DNA of 43,629 nucleotides, taken from positions 1 to 43,629 of the forward strand of contig JALEOL010000073.1 of assembly GCA_022766785.1 (NCBI GenBank), given 5' to 3'. This document shows, piece after piece, positions 8,594 to 16,062 of this stretch. The notes beneath the pieces were generated by a model, which was not told the origin of the DNA, did no database searches, and saw nothing but the letters and a program-made list of their open reading frames with translations. The translations under genes were made by a program, and so were the position numbers. Position 1 is the stretch's first letter, and each line of letters starts with the position of its first letter. This DNA comes from Oscillospiraceae bacterium (lineage in GTDB: Bacteria; Bacillota; Clostridia; Oscillospirales; Ruminococcaceae).

Positions 8594-8608
8594 AGTGTTT
8601 CCTCCTTA

Positions 8609-9181
8609 TTAGTCCTTCTTCATGCCGAAAGCGCTGTAGATCTGGCTTTCGAGGTTGTTCGCCGCAGGATCGGCGGTGCTCTGGGTGCCGCTCATGAACA
8701 GACCGGGCTTCTCATTGGCGGCGAACACGGACGGCTCGGACTGCTTCAGCCCGTCCAGGAACTCCTTGCCGCCAAGGAAGGTGCCGTTCTCCAACTTAAA
8801 GCCCTTGCCCTTGAATTCGTCCAGCACGGACTTGCGGACGCGCTCGCTTGCGAACTTATATCCGCTGAACAGCTTTTCGGCAGCGTACTCGGTTTCCTGC
8901 GCCGTCAGCTTAGAGTTGAGGGCTTCGGTGTCGTTCTTGTACTTCTCGTTCAGCGCGTCAAGCTGCTTCTGAAGCTCCTCGGACTTGTTGTCTGCCTTGA
9001 GCTTTTCAAGATCCTTGTCGCGTTCAGCAAGCTGCTTAGTCAGCTCCTCCAGCTTGGTCTTGTCGGCGGCAGCGTCCGCAGCGGATACGAACTCCTTGCC
9101 GATGACTTCCTCGACCTGCTTCGCCTGGTCTGCGGTCAGCTCAATGCCGAGCTTCTGTAACAGTGCCTTTAACTTTTCCAT
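8609..9181 (-). CDS. Scaffold protein, phage GP20 family
   Basis: 190 residues. It opens MEKLKALLQKLGIELTADQ and continues in a long charged coiled coil (residues 30-100, LEELTKQLAERDKDLEKLKA), then a conserved region with FKGKGFKLENGTFLGGKEFL. This is the GP20 minor structural/scaffold family (PF06810), which directs capsid assembly from inside the prohead. ATG follows TTAAGGAGGA. A terminator-like hairpin lies just upstream (9206-9232), marking a module border. Confidence 0.9.
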   Translation of the reverse strand: MEKLKALLQKLGIELTADQAKQVEEVIGKEFVSAADAAADKTKLEELTKQLAERDKDLEKLKADNKSEELQKQLDALNEKYKNDTEALNSKLTAQETEYAAEKLFSGYKFASERVRKSVLDEFKGKGFKLENGTFLGGKEFLDGLKQSEPSVFAANEKPGLFMSGTQSTADPAANNLESQIYSAFGMKKD

Positions 9182-9368
9182 GGAAAATCCTCCTTAAAAA
9201 TAGGTATAAAAAAGCGCCCTCGGTGAGGGTGCAGGGTATCAGGTTGTGTTTCGCCCTGGAAATGACGAGAACGGGCGCGTCCCGGGGCTTGCAGCGCTGC
9301 CTTTTTCGGGCTGAGTCTGCCACCACCGCCGCCTGCCTCGTTTTGAGGTATCGGTTATTCGGGGTCAT
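9141..9368 (-). CDS. Doubtful small ORF in a structured GC-rich stretch
   Basis: A 75-residue basic frame beginning MTPNNRYLKTRQAA has a well-placed AGGAG before its ATG, but it reads straight through the 9206-9232 terminator hairpin and the ribosome binding site of the scaffold gene and ends inside that gene. The stretch 9233-9389 is rich in short inverted repeats and could instead be a structured RNA. No family recognised; kept only because of the good ribosome binding site. Confidence 0.25.
   Translation of the reverse strand: MTPNNRYLKTRQAAVVADSARKRQRCKPRDAPVLVISRAKHNLIPCTLTEGAFLYLFLRRIFHGKVKGTVTEARH
9206..9232 (-). terminator. Leftward terminator before scaffold gene
   Basis: On the minus strand GCACCCTC and GAGGGCGC form an 8-bp stem with one mismatch, loop ACC, followed by TTTTTTA. 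It would limit read-through from the methylase/toxin cassettes into the capsid genes unless the phage NusG-like factor overrides it. Confidence 0.65.
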
Positions 9369-9389
9369 GGGGTGCTCCTTTCATATTCT

Positions 9390-9530
9390 TTACTGCTTTT
9401 TGTCCTTGTGGCTCTGGATAGTACGGATTATTATTTCTATTCCAAATATCGCCCATGCCGCAATAAAGCACCCAGCAGGAATAGGTGTAGAAGCATTCAG
9501 CGCATATAACAAAATCAATGTCGCAGCCAT
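9390..9530 (-). CDS. Small single-pass membrane protein (46 aa)
   Basis: ATG at 9530 follows AAAGGAGAGAATTTC. The 46-residue product has one hydrophobic span broken by a proline turn (AATLILLYALN ... CFIAAWAIFGIEIII) and a basic tail HKDKKQ, so it should sit in the membrane with its C-terminus inside. It lies between the methylase and the scaffold gene, flanked by the AGGTATAAAAA repeats. No function is known; a small holin-like or exclusion role is conceivable but unsupported. Confidence 0.7.
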   Translation of the reverse strand: MAATLILLYALNASTPIPAGCFIAAWAIFGIEIIIRTIQSHKDKKQ

Positions 9531-9557
9531 GAAATTCTCTCCTTTCTAAAACAGGTA

Positions 9558-9581
9558 TAAAAATAGCCCGGTCTACCGGGT
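9558..9581 (-). terminator. Leftward terminator overlapping methylase stop
   Basis: Minus-strand CCCGGT-AG-ACCGGG stem followed by CTATTTTTATA. The stop codon of the methylase (9573-9575) lies inside the hairpin loop. Confidence 0.65.
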
Positions 9582-10289
9582 CAGATCATTTATTCTTGAT
9601 TTGTGTACAAATAGCTTTTCGGTCACTGTGAACCGTTTATCAGCGTTGCAGCAGATGTTTCTCTTCAGGTCTTTTTCCCATATAGGTACAAAATCTTCCG
9701 GCGCATTCTGTTCGGAAATAAAAACGAGGTGCTTTTCTGAAAGCACCCTCATATATTCCCAGAACTCTGCGCTGTCAAACTTTCCGACCGTATATCCGGT
9801 TGTTCCGGCGTATGGCGGATCGGCATACACAACAGCATTTTCCGGAATAGAAACATCACGGTAGTCCATGCAAAGGAACTCGGCATTTTGCATTCCCTGC
9901 ATTTTTCTAAGTAGGCTTCGCTTTCCATCCGCTGCATAATTCCTGCCGTTGCCTCTTGCGTAGCTGCCAAACCACTTTCCGCCGAACAAACACGCAAATC
10001 CGACAAAGCCTGAAAGAGCCTTATCATCATCTCGGTGTTCTTTGATGTATTGATACTGGTCTTCGGAAACATAATCCGGCAGTTCGTAACCGTTCTGGAC
10101 TGCCCGAAGCATTTCTATCAAGTGCTCGTGTTTGTCGTTAAGGATTTTCTTCTTTGCTTTAACCTTGCTCTCAATGCTGCAAGCGCCGCAGAACAGGCTG
10201 ACAAAAGGCTTCTCATATATATATATATATATATTCAGCAGGTTCGCAAGCTCGGTCGATACCCGAGACTTGCCGCCCATATATTGCAT
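9573..10289 (-). CDS. DNA adenine methyltransferase (Dam/D12 type) with internal AT repeat
   Basis: 238 residues. Motif GGKSRV (residues 5-10) plus FVSLFCGACSIES (29-41) bind S-adenosylmethionine, and VYADPPYAGT (about 153-162) is the DPPY catalytic motif of N6-adenine methylases. It would methylate phage or host DNA, probably to escape restriction. The first 20 codons are followed by IYIYIY encoded by (AT)10 at 10215-10234, just before FVSLF. Start ATG 10289 follows GGAGGTG. A second N-terminus-like reading frame lies directly upstream (10213-10347), so the N-terminal region looks recombined. It sits as a moron-like cassette between the MuF toxin/immunity pair and the scaffold gene. Confidence 0.85.
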   Translation of the reverse strand: MQYMGGKSRVSTELANLLNIYIYIYEKPFVSLFCGACSIESKVKAKKKILNDKHEHLIEMLRAVQNGYELPDYVSEDQYQYIKEHRDDDKALSGFVGFACLFGGKWFGSYARGNGRNYAADGKRSLLRKMQGMQNAEFLCMDYRDVSIPENAVVYADPPYAGTTGYTVGKFDSAEFWEYMRVLSEKHLVFISEQNAPEDFVPIWEKDLKRNICCNADKRFTVTEKLFVHKSRINDLTR

Positions 10290-10347
10290 TGGTCAACACC
10301 TCCGAAATCTCATTTGCTATTCTGGATTTTCCTCCTTGATATCGCAT
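10213..10347 (-). pseudogene. Remnant second N-terminus of an adenine methylase
   Basis: ATG at 10347, with a strong AAAGGAG site, opens MRYQGGKSRIANEISEVL, which parallels the N-terminus of the intact methylase (MQYMGGKSRVSTELANLL) but is in another frame. The frame continues over the second start and stops at TGA directly after the (AT)10 tract. With eleven AT units this frame would run into the methylase body; with ten it stops. It is either a scar of replacement of one methylase allele by another, or a switchable upstream start. Confidence 0.6.
10215..10234. repeat. (AT)10 microsatellite inside methylase
   Basis: Twenty bases of perfect AT repeat within the coding region near the N-terminus of the methylase. 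Gain or loss of one unit shifts the frame, the usual basis of phase-variable methylases. No other repeat of this kind was seen in the window. Confidence 0.95.
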
Positions 10348-10374
10348 ACACATCTCCTTTCAGGGTAAAGAATT

Positions 10375-10396
10375 GCACCCCCATTGCTGGGAGTGC
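10375..10396 (-). terminator. Hairpin between immunity gene and methylase
   Basis: Minus-strand GCACTCCC pairs with GGGGGTGC (one G-U pair) around a six-base loop, followed by AATTCTTTA. Together with the hairpins at 9558-9581, 9206-9232 and 4561-4588 it marks the borders of accessory cassettes. Confidence 0.5.
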
Positions 10397-10419
10397 GGAA
10401 ACTTTATATTGCATGTAAA

Positions 10420-10746
10420 TCAATAGTCAAAATCAAGATATGTTCCATAGTGGATAGCCTTTTCAAAAGTAGCGCACAATGTTGGCAACTCTTTAGAATG
10501 CGGCTTTACAAGGTTATAACACTCTTCAAGAAGGTTGCATGGTATTTCTCCACCCTCGCAGTCGCTGAAATCATCATCGCATATCTCAGAAAATCTGTCA
10601 TTTATTCCGCTACGGTTCAAATATTCATACTCTGCTTCAGGTAACAAAATTGTTTCATAGCTTGCATTGAGTTCTTCCTCAGTGTCAAAACCTGTACCTT
10701 GCGGATATTTTGAAGTGGTAACGTATCTTCTTGCGGTCTGTTCCAT
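10420..10746 (-). CDS. Putative immunity protein for the MuF-linked toxin
   Basis: 108 residues, strongly acidic (ICDDDFSDCEGGEIPCNLLEEC), AT-rich compared with the head genes, and its ATG is the base next to the stop of the minor head protein. Immunity proteins of polymorphic toxin systems are typically small, acidic and placed directly after the toxin gene. No named family recognised. Function is inferred from position, charge and composition; an alternative is an unrelated moron. Confidence 0.6.
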   Translation of the reverse strand: MEQTARRYVTTSKYPQGTGFDTEEELNASYETILLPEAEYEYLNRSGINDRFSEICDDDFSDCEGGEIPCNLLEECYNLVKPHSKELPTLCATFEKAIHYGTYLDFDY

Positions 10747-12327
10747 TTAATCACCTTTTTTCTTATCAGTGTTGTCAAAATGAGTAATTTCTTGATATTC
10801 CGATTTGCTTCTGCCATGCTGTTTATTGTTACTATCTGTATAATTAGCGACATTGTTACCATTTATATCGACATAGTGGCGCTTTCCAGAAATGCGTGTA
10901 TCTATTATTCGGAAATAGTCGTACACAGAATCGTAAACAACCTGATACGGAGAGGAATCGCTGACATAATAGATTTTGCCAGTATCTGTAACAGGAAGTT
11001 CCGTAGCAGCATCTCCTAAAAGCTTTTTTTTGGTAGCTTCTAAACTAGCCTTCTGCCAATTTGGACGGTGACGCTCAACTTTTTTTGCCCTTTCGCTATT
11101 TATTATACCACCATTCCCGGAATCTGTCAAGCGCATCTGCGCCTTATCAAACTCTCTCTGCTTCCTCGTAACCGCCCCGGTCTTACCGGCGAGCCTGCGG
11201 TCATACCCAGCAACGAAAGTCCGCTCATACTGCGTGTAGCTGTCCGCAGCCTTGCAGAAATCCTCGTAGATATCCTTCTGCCGCCGGAGCTTAATACTGG
11301 CAGCGGTGAAGTTCTCCTCGTCCCCGGCAGCGTCGGCAACAATGCAGCGGTCTTTCTGCTTACGCATAGCGCGCTCCATCTTCCTCATCTGCTGGGAAGC
11401 CTCGTATGCGGTGTATTTTCTGCCTTCATAGGTGAACGGCGGCGAGTCAATGTTCCGCAGCTCCTCCTCGGTGTAGGTCGGCTCGGACACGCCGAGGATT
11501 ATTGGGAAAACATCATGGCGGCAGTTCGGCTCCGATAGAAGCGACTTTATCTTCTTCTCGTACTCAGCCTGCGTATACTGCCGCCCCTGATAGACCGCAT
11601 GGGACGGGCGTGCGCCGGAATGAGCCGACATCTCCCACCCGTCCGCACCGAACTCCTTGCCGTTCTCCTCAGATATCCGGTGAGTTATATGCCCCACGCT
11701 TGTGAGCAAAGCCCTGCGGACAGCGACCTCCACCCGGTCAGAGCGACCGCTTTCATAGTCTATCGTCCGCACGCCGCTTGCCGCCAGCTTGTTGCAAGCC
11801 TGCCGAATAGCGGTCATGTAGTCCGTTGCTCCGGTCACGACCTTCATATGCGCCGAATCAAGCTCCCTGCGGTACATATCCGTCATTGACAGGTAGTACA
11901 CCCGTCCGAGGAAATCGTGGTCGGCGAAGCCCATAGTCCCGGTAAGGTTCTCACAGTCCCCGGCGGTTTCCTTTATCTGCGCCGCCATGAGCTTCTGGAG
12001 CTGCTTGTTGTCCTCCAGTGGAACAGCGGCACCGTCATCAGCGCCGAGCATTCGCCGGTCAAACTCATCGGACTGCGCCGCAGCGTCCCGGATCAGCGTG
12101 TCTATCACATCAACCGAAACACCGTTTATCTCGGCTATCTTGGCGGCAATTTCCTTTTCGGACAGCCCCAAAGACCGCGCCCGATACAACTGGTATTCCG
12201 CTGTATCGGTGATTTTCGCGCCCTTTGCAATGCGCCGCGCTATGTCCCGGAGGATGAACTCGGTAAGCTGCGAATATAGATCTGTAAGCTCTTTCGGCAG
12301 GTTCTGGAGCTGTTCCGGGGTCAGCAT
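10747..12327 (-). CDS. Phage minor head protein (min_cap2/MuF type) with C-terminal toxin-like domain
   Basis: 526 residues. Residues 1-390 match phage minor capsid protein 2 (PF06152) in length and in the signature SAHSGARPSHAVYQG near 245; this part binds the portal and head. After a basic linker (about 390-440) the last 85 residues change to an AT-rich, compact domain with KIYYVSDSSPYQVVYDSVYD, FRIIDTRISGKRHYVDING and HGRSKSEYQEITHF, rich in conserved-looking H, R, K, Y and E suited to an RNase active site. MuF proteins with swapped C-terminal toxins followed by immunity genes are known in temperate phages of Firmicutes. The toxin class cannot be fixed from sequence alone. Confidence 0.82.
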   Translation of the reverse strand: MLTPEQLQNLPKELTDLYSQLTEFILRDIARRIAKGAKITDTAEYQLYRARSLGLSEKEIAAKIAEINGVSVDVIDTLIRDAAAQSDEFDRRMLGADDGAAVPLEDNKQLQKLMAAQIKETAGDCENLTGTMGFADHDFLGRVYYLSMTDMYRRELDSAHMKVVTGATDYMTAIRQACNKLAASGVRTIDYESGRSDRVEVAVRRALLTSVGHITHRISEENGKEFGADGWEMSAHSGARPSHAVYQGRQYTQAEYEKKIKSLLSEPNCRHDVFPIILGVSEPTYTEEELRNIDSPPFTYEGRKYTAYEASQQMRKMERAMRKQKDRCIVADAAGDEENFTAASIKLRRQKDIYEDFCKAADSYTQYERTFVAGYDRRLAGKTGAVTRKQREFDKAQMRLTDSGNGGIINSERAKKVERHRPNWQKASLEATKKKLLGDAATELPVTDTGKIYYVSDSSPYQVVYDSVYDYFRIIDTRISGKRHYVDINGNNVANYTDSNNKQHGRSKSEYQEITHFDNTDKKKGD

Positions 12328-12329
12328 AA

Positions 12330-13676
12330 TTATTCACCTCCGAAAGTGCCAGTCATCTCCGGCAGCATCTCCCTCGCCTTATCCGGCGGGACACCGAAGT
12401 ACCATGCATTGAAGTCCTCCGGCTTGAGAAGTCCAGCCTGAACCATCTGGAAACGGCGGTTAAACTCCGTCCCGGTGTCTTCGAAAACGCTGTCGCCGAA
12501 CTCGATCGCACACTCGCCGTCCTCGCACTCTATGCCGTAGAACCTTGCCAGCGTGACGGTTATTTTGTTCAGCGCCTCCAGCACCGGTCGGAGCTGCCGC
12601 TGTAACTGGCTGACCGTGTTGTAGGTAGTTCTATCCTCGGACAGCACCTGCGTTGCGGTGACAAGCCCCTTGCTTGTATCGAACGAAAACGTCCCGGAGC
12701 TTACGCCTATCTGCGTTTCGTACAATCTCAGCTCCGTATTGATATCCGCCTTGTGCTCAGTCTCGCGGATCTGCGGCGCATACGCCATGATCTGGTTGTC
12801 TATAGAGGAAGTCCCGTCTCCGCTCACATTGACGAAGTAATCGTCGGGTATGCCCTTGTTTCCACGGAGCACGGTGCTGTCTGCAAACACCTTTGCGGAC
12901 ATCTTCTTGAACTCGGCTCTGTACTCGCTGTGCGCCTGATCGATATCGTGAAGCGTGCCGATAGAGTTTGCGAAGATTGAGACCGGCAGCTCGCTGTCAA
13001 GGTCTATGTTGTTGGCGTAGGGCGTGCGGAACGTCGCTATCATCGGAATGTCTGAGGGAATGCGCCCCTCCGGAAGCAGCATAGCCCACTTTGGAACCTC
13101 GGAAAGCTCCACAGTGCGCCTGGTGCCGTAGATGTAGGCGGTGTTCCGGACGGTATGCACGCCGTCCCGGAAGATGTGGTGTTCCCGGCGCTCGTAGATC
13201 TTGCCCTTGTAGCGTATACGTTCGTAGAATATGCCCTCGGTGATATGCCCGTTCTCGTCCAGCGCTATCGGCTTGAAATCCCTGCTTGTAGCGAAGTCGA
13301 AGAAGATCTTCCCGATCGGAGATATGTAAGGCTTTATGACGGTGTATCCGCCCACAAGAGTGAGCTGAACTATCCGGTCAAGGTTCGGCAGGAGGTTCTT
13401 CTGCACCTCGGCATTGAGATCCTTGTCCGCAATTTCGAACTTGATCTCGCCGGTAACAAGCTGCGCCAGATACGCCGTCGAGGTGTAAGCCACCGGCAGC
13501 GGCTTGAAATTCTTGTGCGTAGGCTCGAACGGAAGCATTCCCTGAAAAGCCTTCCACCAGATATCCGTAGCCGTCTGCATAGTGGCGCTGATGGCTGATT
13601 CGACTGTATCAAAGCTCTCCACAGCTGCACTTCCTTTCCCTTTAAATAAGCCTTTAATCGCGTTTAAAACGTTCAT
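12330..13676 (-). CDS. Portal protein (SPP1 gp6-like)
   Basis: 448 residues, the usual size of SPP1-type portals (PF05133). An N-terminal helical part is followed by the crown/wing region, and the clip/stem segment with DTSKGLVTATQVLSEDRTTYNTV near 360 is characteristic (described here in parts). It forms the dodecameric DNA channel of the capsid and docks the terminase. It lies between TerL and the minor head protein; two bases separate it from the latter and it abuts the TerL stop. Confidence 0.9.
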   Translation of the reverse strand: MNVLNAIKGLFKGKGSAAVESFDTVESAISATMQTATDIWWKAFQGMLPFEPTHKNFKPLPVAYTSTAYLAQLVTGEIKFEIADKDLNAEVQKNLLPNLDRIVQLTLVGGYTVIKPYISPIGKIFFDFATSRDFKPIALDENGHITEGIFYERIRYKGKIYERREHHIFRDGVHTVRNTAYIYGTRRTVELSEVPKWAMLLPEGRIPSDIPMIATFRTPYANNIDLDSELPVSIFANSIGTLHDIDQAHSEYRAEFKKMSAKVFADSTVLRGNKGIPDDYFVNVSGDGTSSIDNQIMAYAPQIRETEHKADINTELRLYETQIGVSSGTFSFDTSKGLVTATQVLSEDRTTYNTVSQLQRQLRPVLEALNKITVTLARFYGIECEDGECAIEFGDSVFEDTGTEFNRRFQMVQAGLLKPEDFNAWYFGVPPDKAREMLPEMTGTFGGE

Positions 13677-14923
13677 TAATCCCTCCTGATGAGCCTCGGA
13701 ATATACCTTTCGAAGCTGTATTCGAAAGCGTCCAGCGTATCAATATCCGATGTGCCGTTATCCAGCCGGACGTCCTCGCCGATCACCTTGTCGTCATAGA
13801 CCGCGCCCTGGAACGCTTCAACAAGAGTGCCGCACTCCGGCGTCAGGAAGAACCTCTCGCCGCCCATCAGCATGGTGGTGGCTTTGATCCGGTCGTTTAT
13901 CGGACGCTTCAGCGAGTTCTTGACCGTAACGCCGAGCGGCTTCAGCTCTTCGCGAAGTCCGGCGATAAGCGTCTGCTCCGCGCTGTCGGCGTAGATGTCC
14001 GCGATAGCGCCGTAGTGCTTCTGGATATACTCGCAGAACTCATACACACGCTTGTATATCTGCTGCGGCGTAATGCCGGTCGCCGGAACGCGCTCGCTGC
14101 GTACTGCAATGAGCTTGCCGAAATCAGATGTCATGCCGGTCGCTACCATTGCATGAGCCGAACCGTTGCCGCCCCAGTCGATACCGACATTGATGATATC
14201 AAGCCTTGGAAGCTCCTCCGGCGCTGCGAACGCCGGGATATTATCCGTAAACACCCGGTAAATAGCGCCCTCGGCGACAACCCATTTGCCCAGAATGAAC
14301 CGGTCGAAGAATACGCCGGTGTACTCCTTTTTCAGGCTTTCCACATACTCCTGCGGCAGCGTGGTGTTGTCGTCAATGCTGAAGAATACGCTCAGCAGAT
14401 CGTCCGCAAGGTTCTCGTTATCGAGGTATTCCTTTTTGAGCCAGTGGGTCGGAACGTCCGGATTTGTGGTCGCGAACAGCTTCGCCCCCGGCGCGGACAG
14501 ACGGGACAGCAGCATGGTGAAGAAGTCCTTCGGGAACAGCGTCAGCTCATCGCAGTAAGCGCCGCCAAGCGTAATGCCTCGAATCTTGCCCTCGGAACGA
14601 GCGTCATTAGCGCCCTCCAGCATTATCTTCCGCCCAAACAAAACGCCCTCCTTTGTGGAGAGCGAAAATGTGAAGTGTTTCTCGCCGATAAGCTCCTGCA
14701 AGGGGAACAGGCAGTTCCGTTTCAGGGTTTGTAGCGACTTTGCGCACATCATGTAAAGGTACTCTTTCGGTCGGCTTGCCACCCAGAACGCCCATAAAAT
14801 CAGGGATATCCACGTCTTGCCGGAACGGACAGAGCCTTGCAGGACAGTCAGACGGGGAAGCCGGCTCTGCTTGAACAGCCGCATAAGTTCGTTCTGCTTT
14901 TTGGTAAATGCAATCTTACCCAT
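13676..14923 (-). CDS. Terminase large subunit (PBSX type)
   Basis: 415 residues. Walker A GSVRSGKTW (about 30-38), Walker B GGAYCDEL (about 125-132), and the RNase H-like nuclease motifs NVGIDWGG (about 244), IYADSAEQ (about 312) and DIDTLDAFEYS (about 398) are all present, so the packaging motor and nuclease look intact. It pumps phage DNA into the prohead; in Mu-like phages this would package DNA with host flanks. It overlaps the preceding gene by eight bases. Confidence 0.95.
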   Translation of the reverse strand: MGKIAFTKKQNELMRLFKQSRLPRLTVLQGSVRSGKTWISLILWAFWVASRPKEYLYMMCAKSLQTLKRNCLFPLQELIGEKHFTFSLSTKEGVLFGRKIMLEGANDARSEGKIRGITLGGAYCDELTLFPKDFFTMLLSRLSAPGAKLFATTNPDVPTHWLKKEYLDNENLADDLLSVFFSIDDNTTLPQEYVESLKKEYTGVFFDRFILGKWVVAEGAIYRVFTDNIPAFAAPEELPRLDIINVGIDWGGNGSAHAMVATGMTSDFGKLIAVRSERVPATGITPQQIYKRVYEFCEYIQKHYGAIADIYADSAEQTLIAGLREELKPLGVTVKNSLKRPINDRIKATTMLMGGERFFLTPECGTLVEAFQGAVYDDKVIGEDVRLDNGTSDIDTLDAFEYSFERYIPRLIRRD

Positions 14924-15374
14924 TCTTCAGCGCCTCCAGAATATCCGCCAGAGCGCCGTCCGCATTGCCCGAACCGCCGCCTGCCTTGCTGTAATCCTCG
15001 CCCTTTTTGTTTACAAGGTAAAACTCAATCGCCGCCTGTGACGGAGCTATATGCCGCTCACGGGTCTCAACGGTTTTGACGCCGTTCACATATTTAATAG
15101 TATTCTCGGTGACGGTGTACCCGGTCGCCGCTCTGATCAGCGCCTGTTCCACCTCGGCGGTGAGCAGCTCACTGTTCTGGGACAGCAGCTCGTTCACGCC
15201 CTCGCACTGGGACTTGACCTCGGCTATCCTCTTGGCTCTTTTTGCCTCGTTGTTGGTAGAAAGAAACGCCTCGACAAGCTGCTGAACAGCAGACGCCGGG
15301 GCGGTGGAATTGATTTTCTCATGCTCAGCGATAGCCGCTCCGAGGGCTGCTATGCTCTTTTTCTTTTTGCTCAC
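14916..15374 (-). CDS. Putative terminase small subunit
   Basis: 152 residues. The N-terminus is basic and helical; the middle (about 70-95) has EVEQALIRAATGYTVTE and ERHIAPSQAAIEFYLVNKK, the latter strongly like small terminase subunits that recognise DNA and recruit TerL. Start GTG at 15374 follows AGAGGTGACA. The Mu gp27-like gene upstream (16062-16601) is another proposed DNA-recognition partner of terminase in Mu, so the phage may carry parts of two packaging systems. Confidence 0.75.
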   Translation of the reverse strand: MSKKKKSIAALGAAIAEHEKINSTAPASAVQQLVEAFLSTNNEAKRAKRIAEVKSQCEGVNELLSQNSELLTAEVEQALIRAATGYTVTENTIKYVNGVKTVETRERHIAPSQAAIEFYLVNKKGEDYSKAGGGSGNADGALADILEALKNG

Positions 15375-15395
15375 ACTGTCACCTCTTTCTGAATA

Positions 15396-15528
15396 TGCGT
15401 TTAAATCGGTTTTATTTGCGTTTAAATGCCCGATTTCCCGGTTGGTAATGAAACTACACTATAAATTGAATACCCCTGTTTCTGCGCGATTTTCGAGGGT
15501 ATAGCTTCGCCCTGTCCGTTCGGACGAA
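15396..15528 (-). promoter_or_regulatory. Structured leader and 21-bp-spaced direct repeats before late operon
   Basis: The 166-base gap between the NusG-like gene and the small terminase gene contains a stem closed by TTCG/CGAA and GTCC-GAAC-GGAC (15506-15528), a second stem with arms ATACCC and GGGTAT (15470-15502), and two copies of TGCGTTTAAAT exactly 21 bases apart (15396-15406, 15417-15427). No consensus promoter is seen. NusG paralogues such as LoaP act on RNA hairpins in the leaders of long operons, so this is the likely loading site (inference). Confidence 0.55.
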
Positions 15529-15540
15529 AATCCGCAGATA

Positions 15541-16062
15541 TCAAGGAATATTTTTTGCCGCTCCGGAGCTTATCAACGGAGTAGCCGGCGGAACATCAAA
15601 CTCGCAGCCGAGGGTTATCTCGTAATGCCTGCCATATATCGTAACGTCCGCCGTTGCGCGCTTGCCGCGCCTGTTGTATCTGATGATCTTGTGCTCAAAC
15701 TTACGCAGGAACCCGTCCGTGATGTGCAGCGCACCATCTGAGATGTATCCCCGACTTATTCCCAGCGCATGACCGCCGTTGCAGAGGAAGCTGATATACT
15801 CCTCCTCGGTGGGGCTTAACTGTGAGCGGCTGAGTATCCGCACAGTTCCGCAGCAGTTCTTAACCGTCTGCCATGTGTCTGGCGTAAGATCCGGGCAGTC
15901 CAGAAATACATATCCGCTGAACAGGAATATCTCCCTGCGCACCCACTTCCCGAAACGCCGTTCCATTACAAGGCGCCGCGGCGCATACGCCGTGATATCC
16001 TTTTCGGCAAGCTGCCGGACTACCGACATTTCCTTGCCGGACTGGCAATATACAACGTACAT
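15541..16062 (-). CDS. Phage-encoded NusG paralogue (LoaP-like antiterminator)
   Basis: 173 residues, the length of a minimal NusG. MYVVYCQSGKEMSVVRQLAE (1-20) is the start of an NGN domain, EIFLFSGYVFL (about 44-54) is its conserved core, and the C-terminal part (about 115-165) reads as a KOW domain with VITDG-like and KIIRYNRRGKRATADV-type strands. NusG paralogues bind RNA polymerase and let it pass terminators in long operons. The gene is the last before the structural operon, which holds several terminator hairpins. ATG overlaps the preceding TAA and has GGAGG upstream. Confidence 0.88.
   Translation of the reverse strand: MYVVYCQSGKEMSVVRQLAEKDITAYAPRRLVMERRFGKWVRREIFLFSGYVFLDCPDLTPDTWQTVKNCCGTVRILSRSQLSPTEEEYISFLCNGGHALGISRGYISDGALHITDGFLRKFEHKIIRYNRRGKRATADVTIYGRHYEITLGCEFDVPPATPLISSGAAKNIP

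Larger units (their letters stand above)
9202..9563. repeat. AGGTATAAAAA direct repeats bracketing a small cassette
   Basis: The 11-mer AGGTATAAAAA occurs at 9202-9212 and 9553-9563, each next to a terminator hairpin (AGCGCCC and AGCCCGG respectively). Between them lie the small membrane-protein gene and the structured stretch. This looks like a cassette inserted or exchanged at homologous terminator ends (inference). Confidence 0.5.

Noticed and set aside
9233-9389. Another ribozyme (CAAGCCC string near 9285)
   Set aside because: The string resembles the twister core, but the flanking P1, P2 and UAAUG parts are absent.
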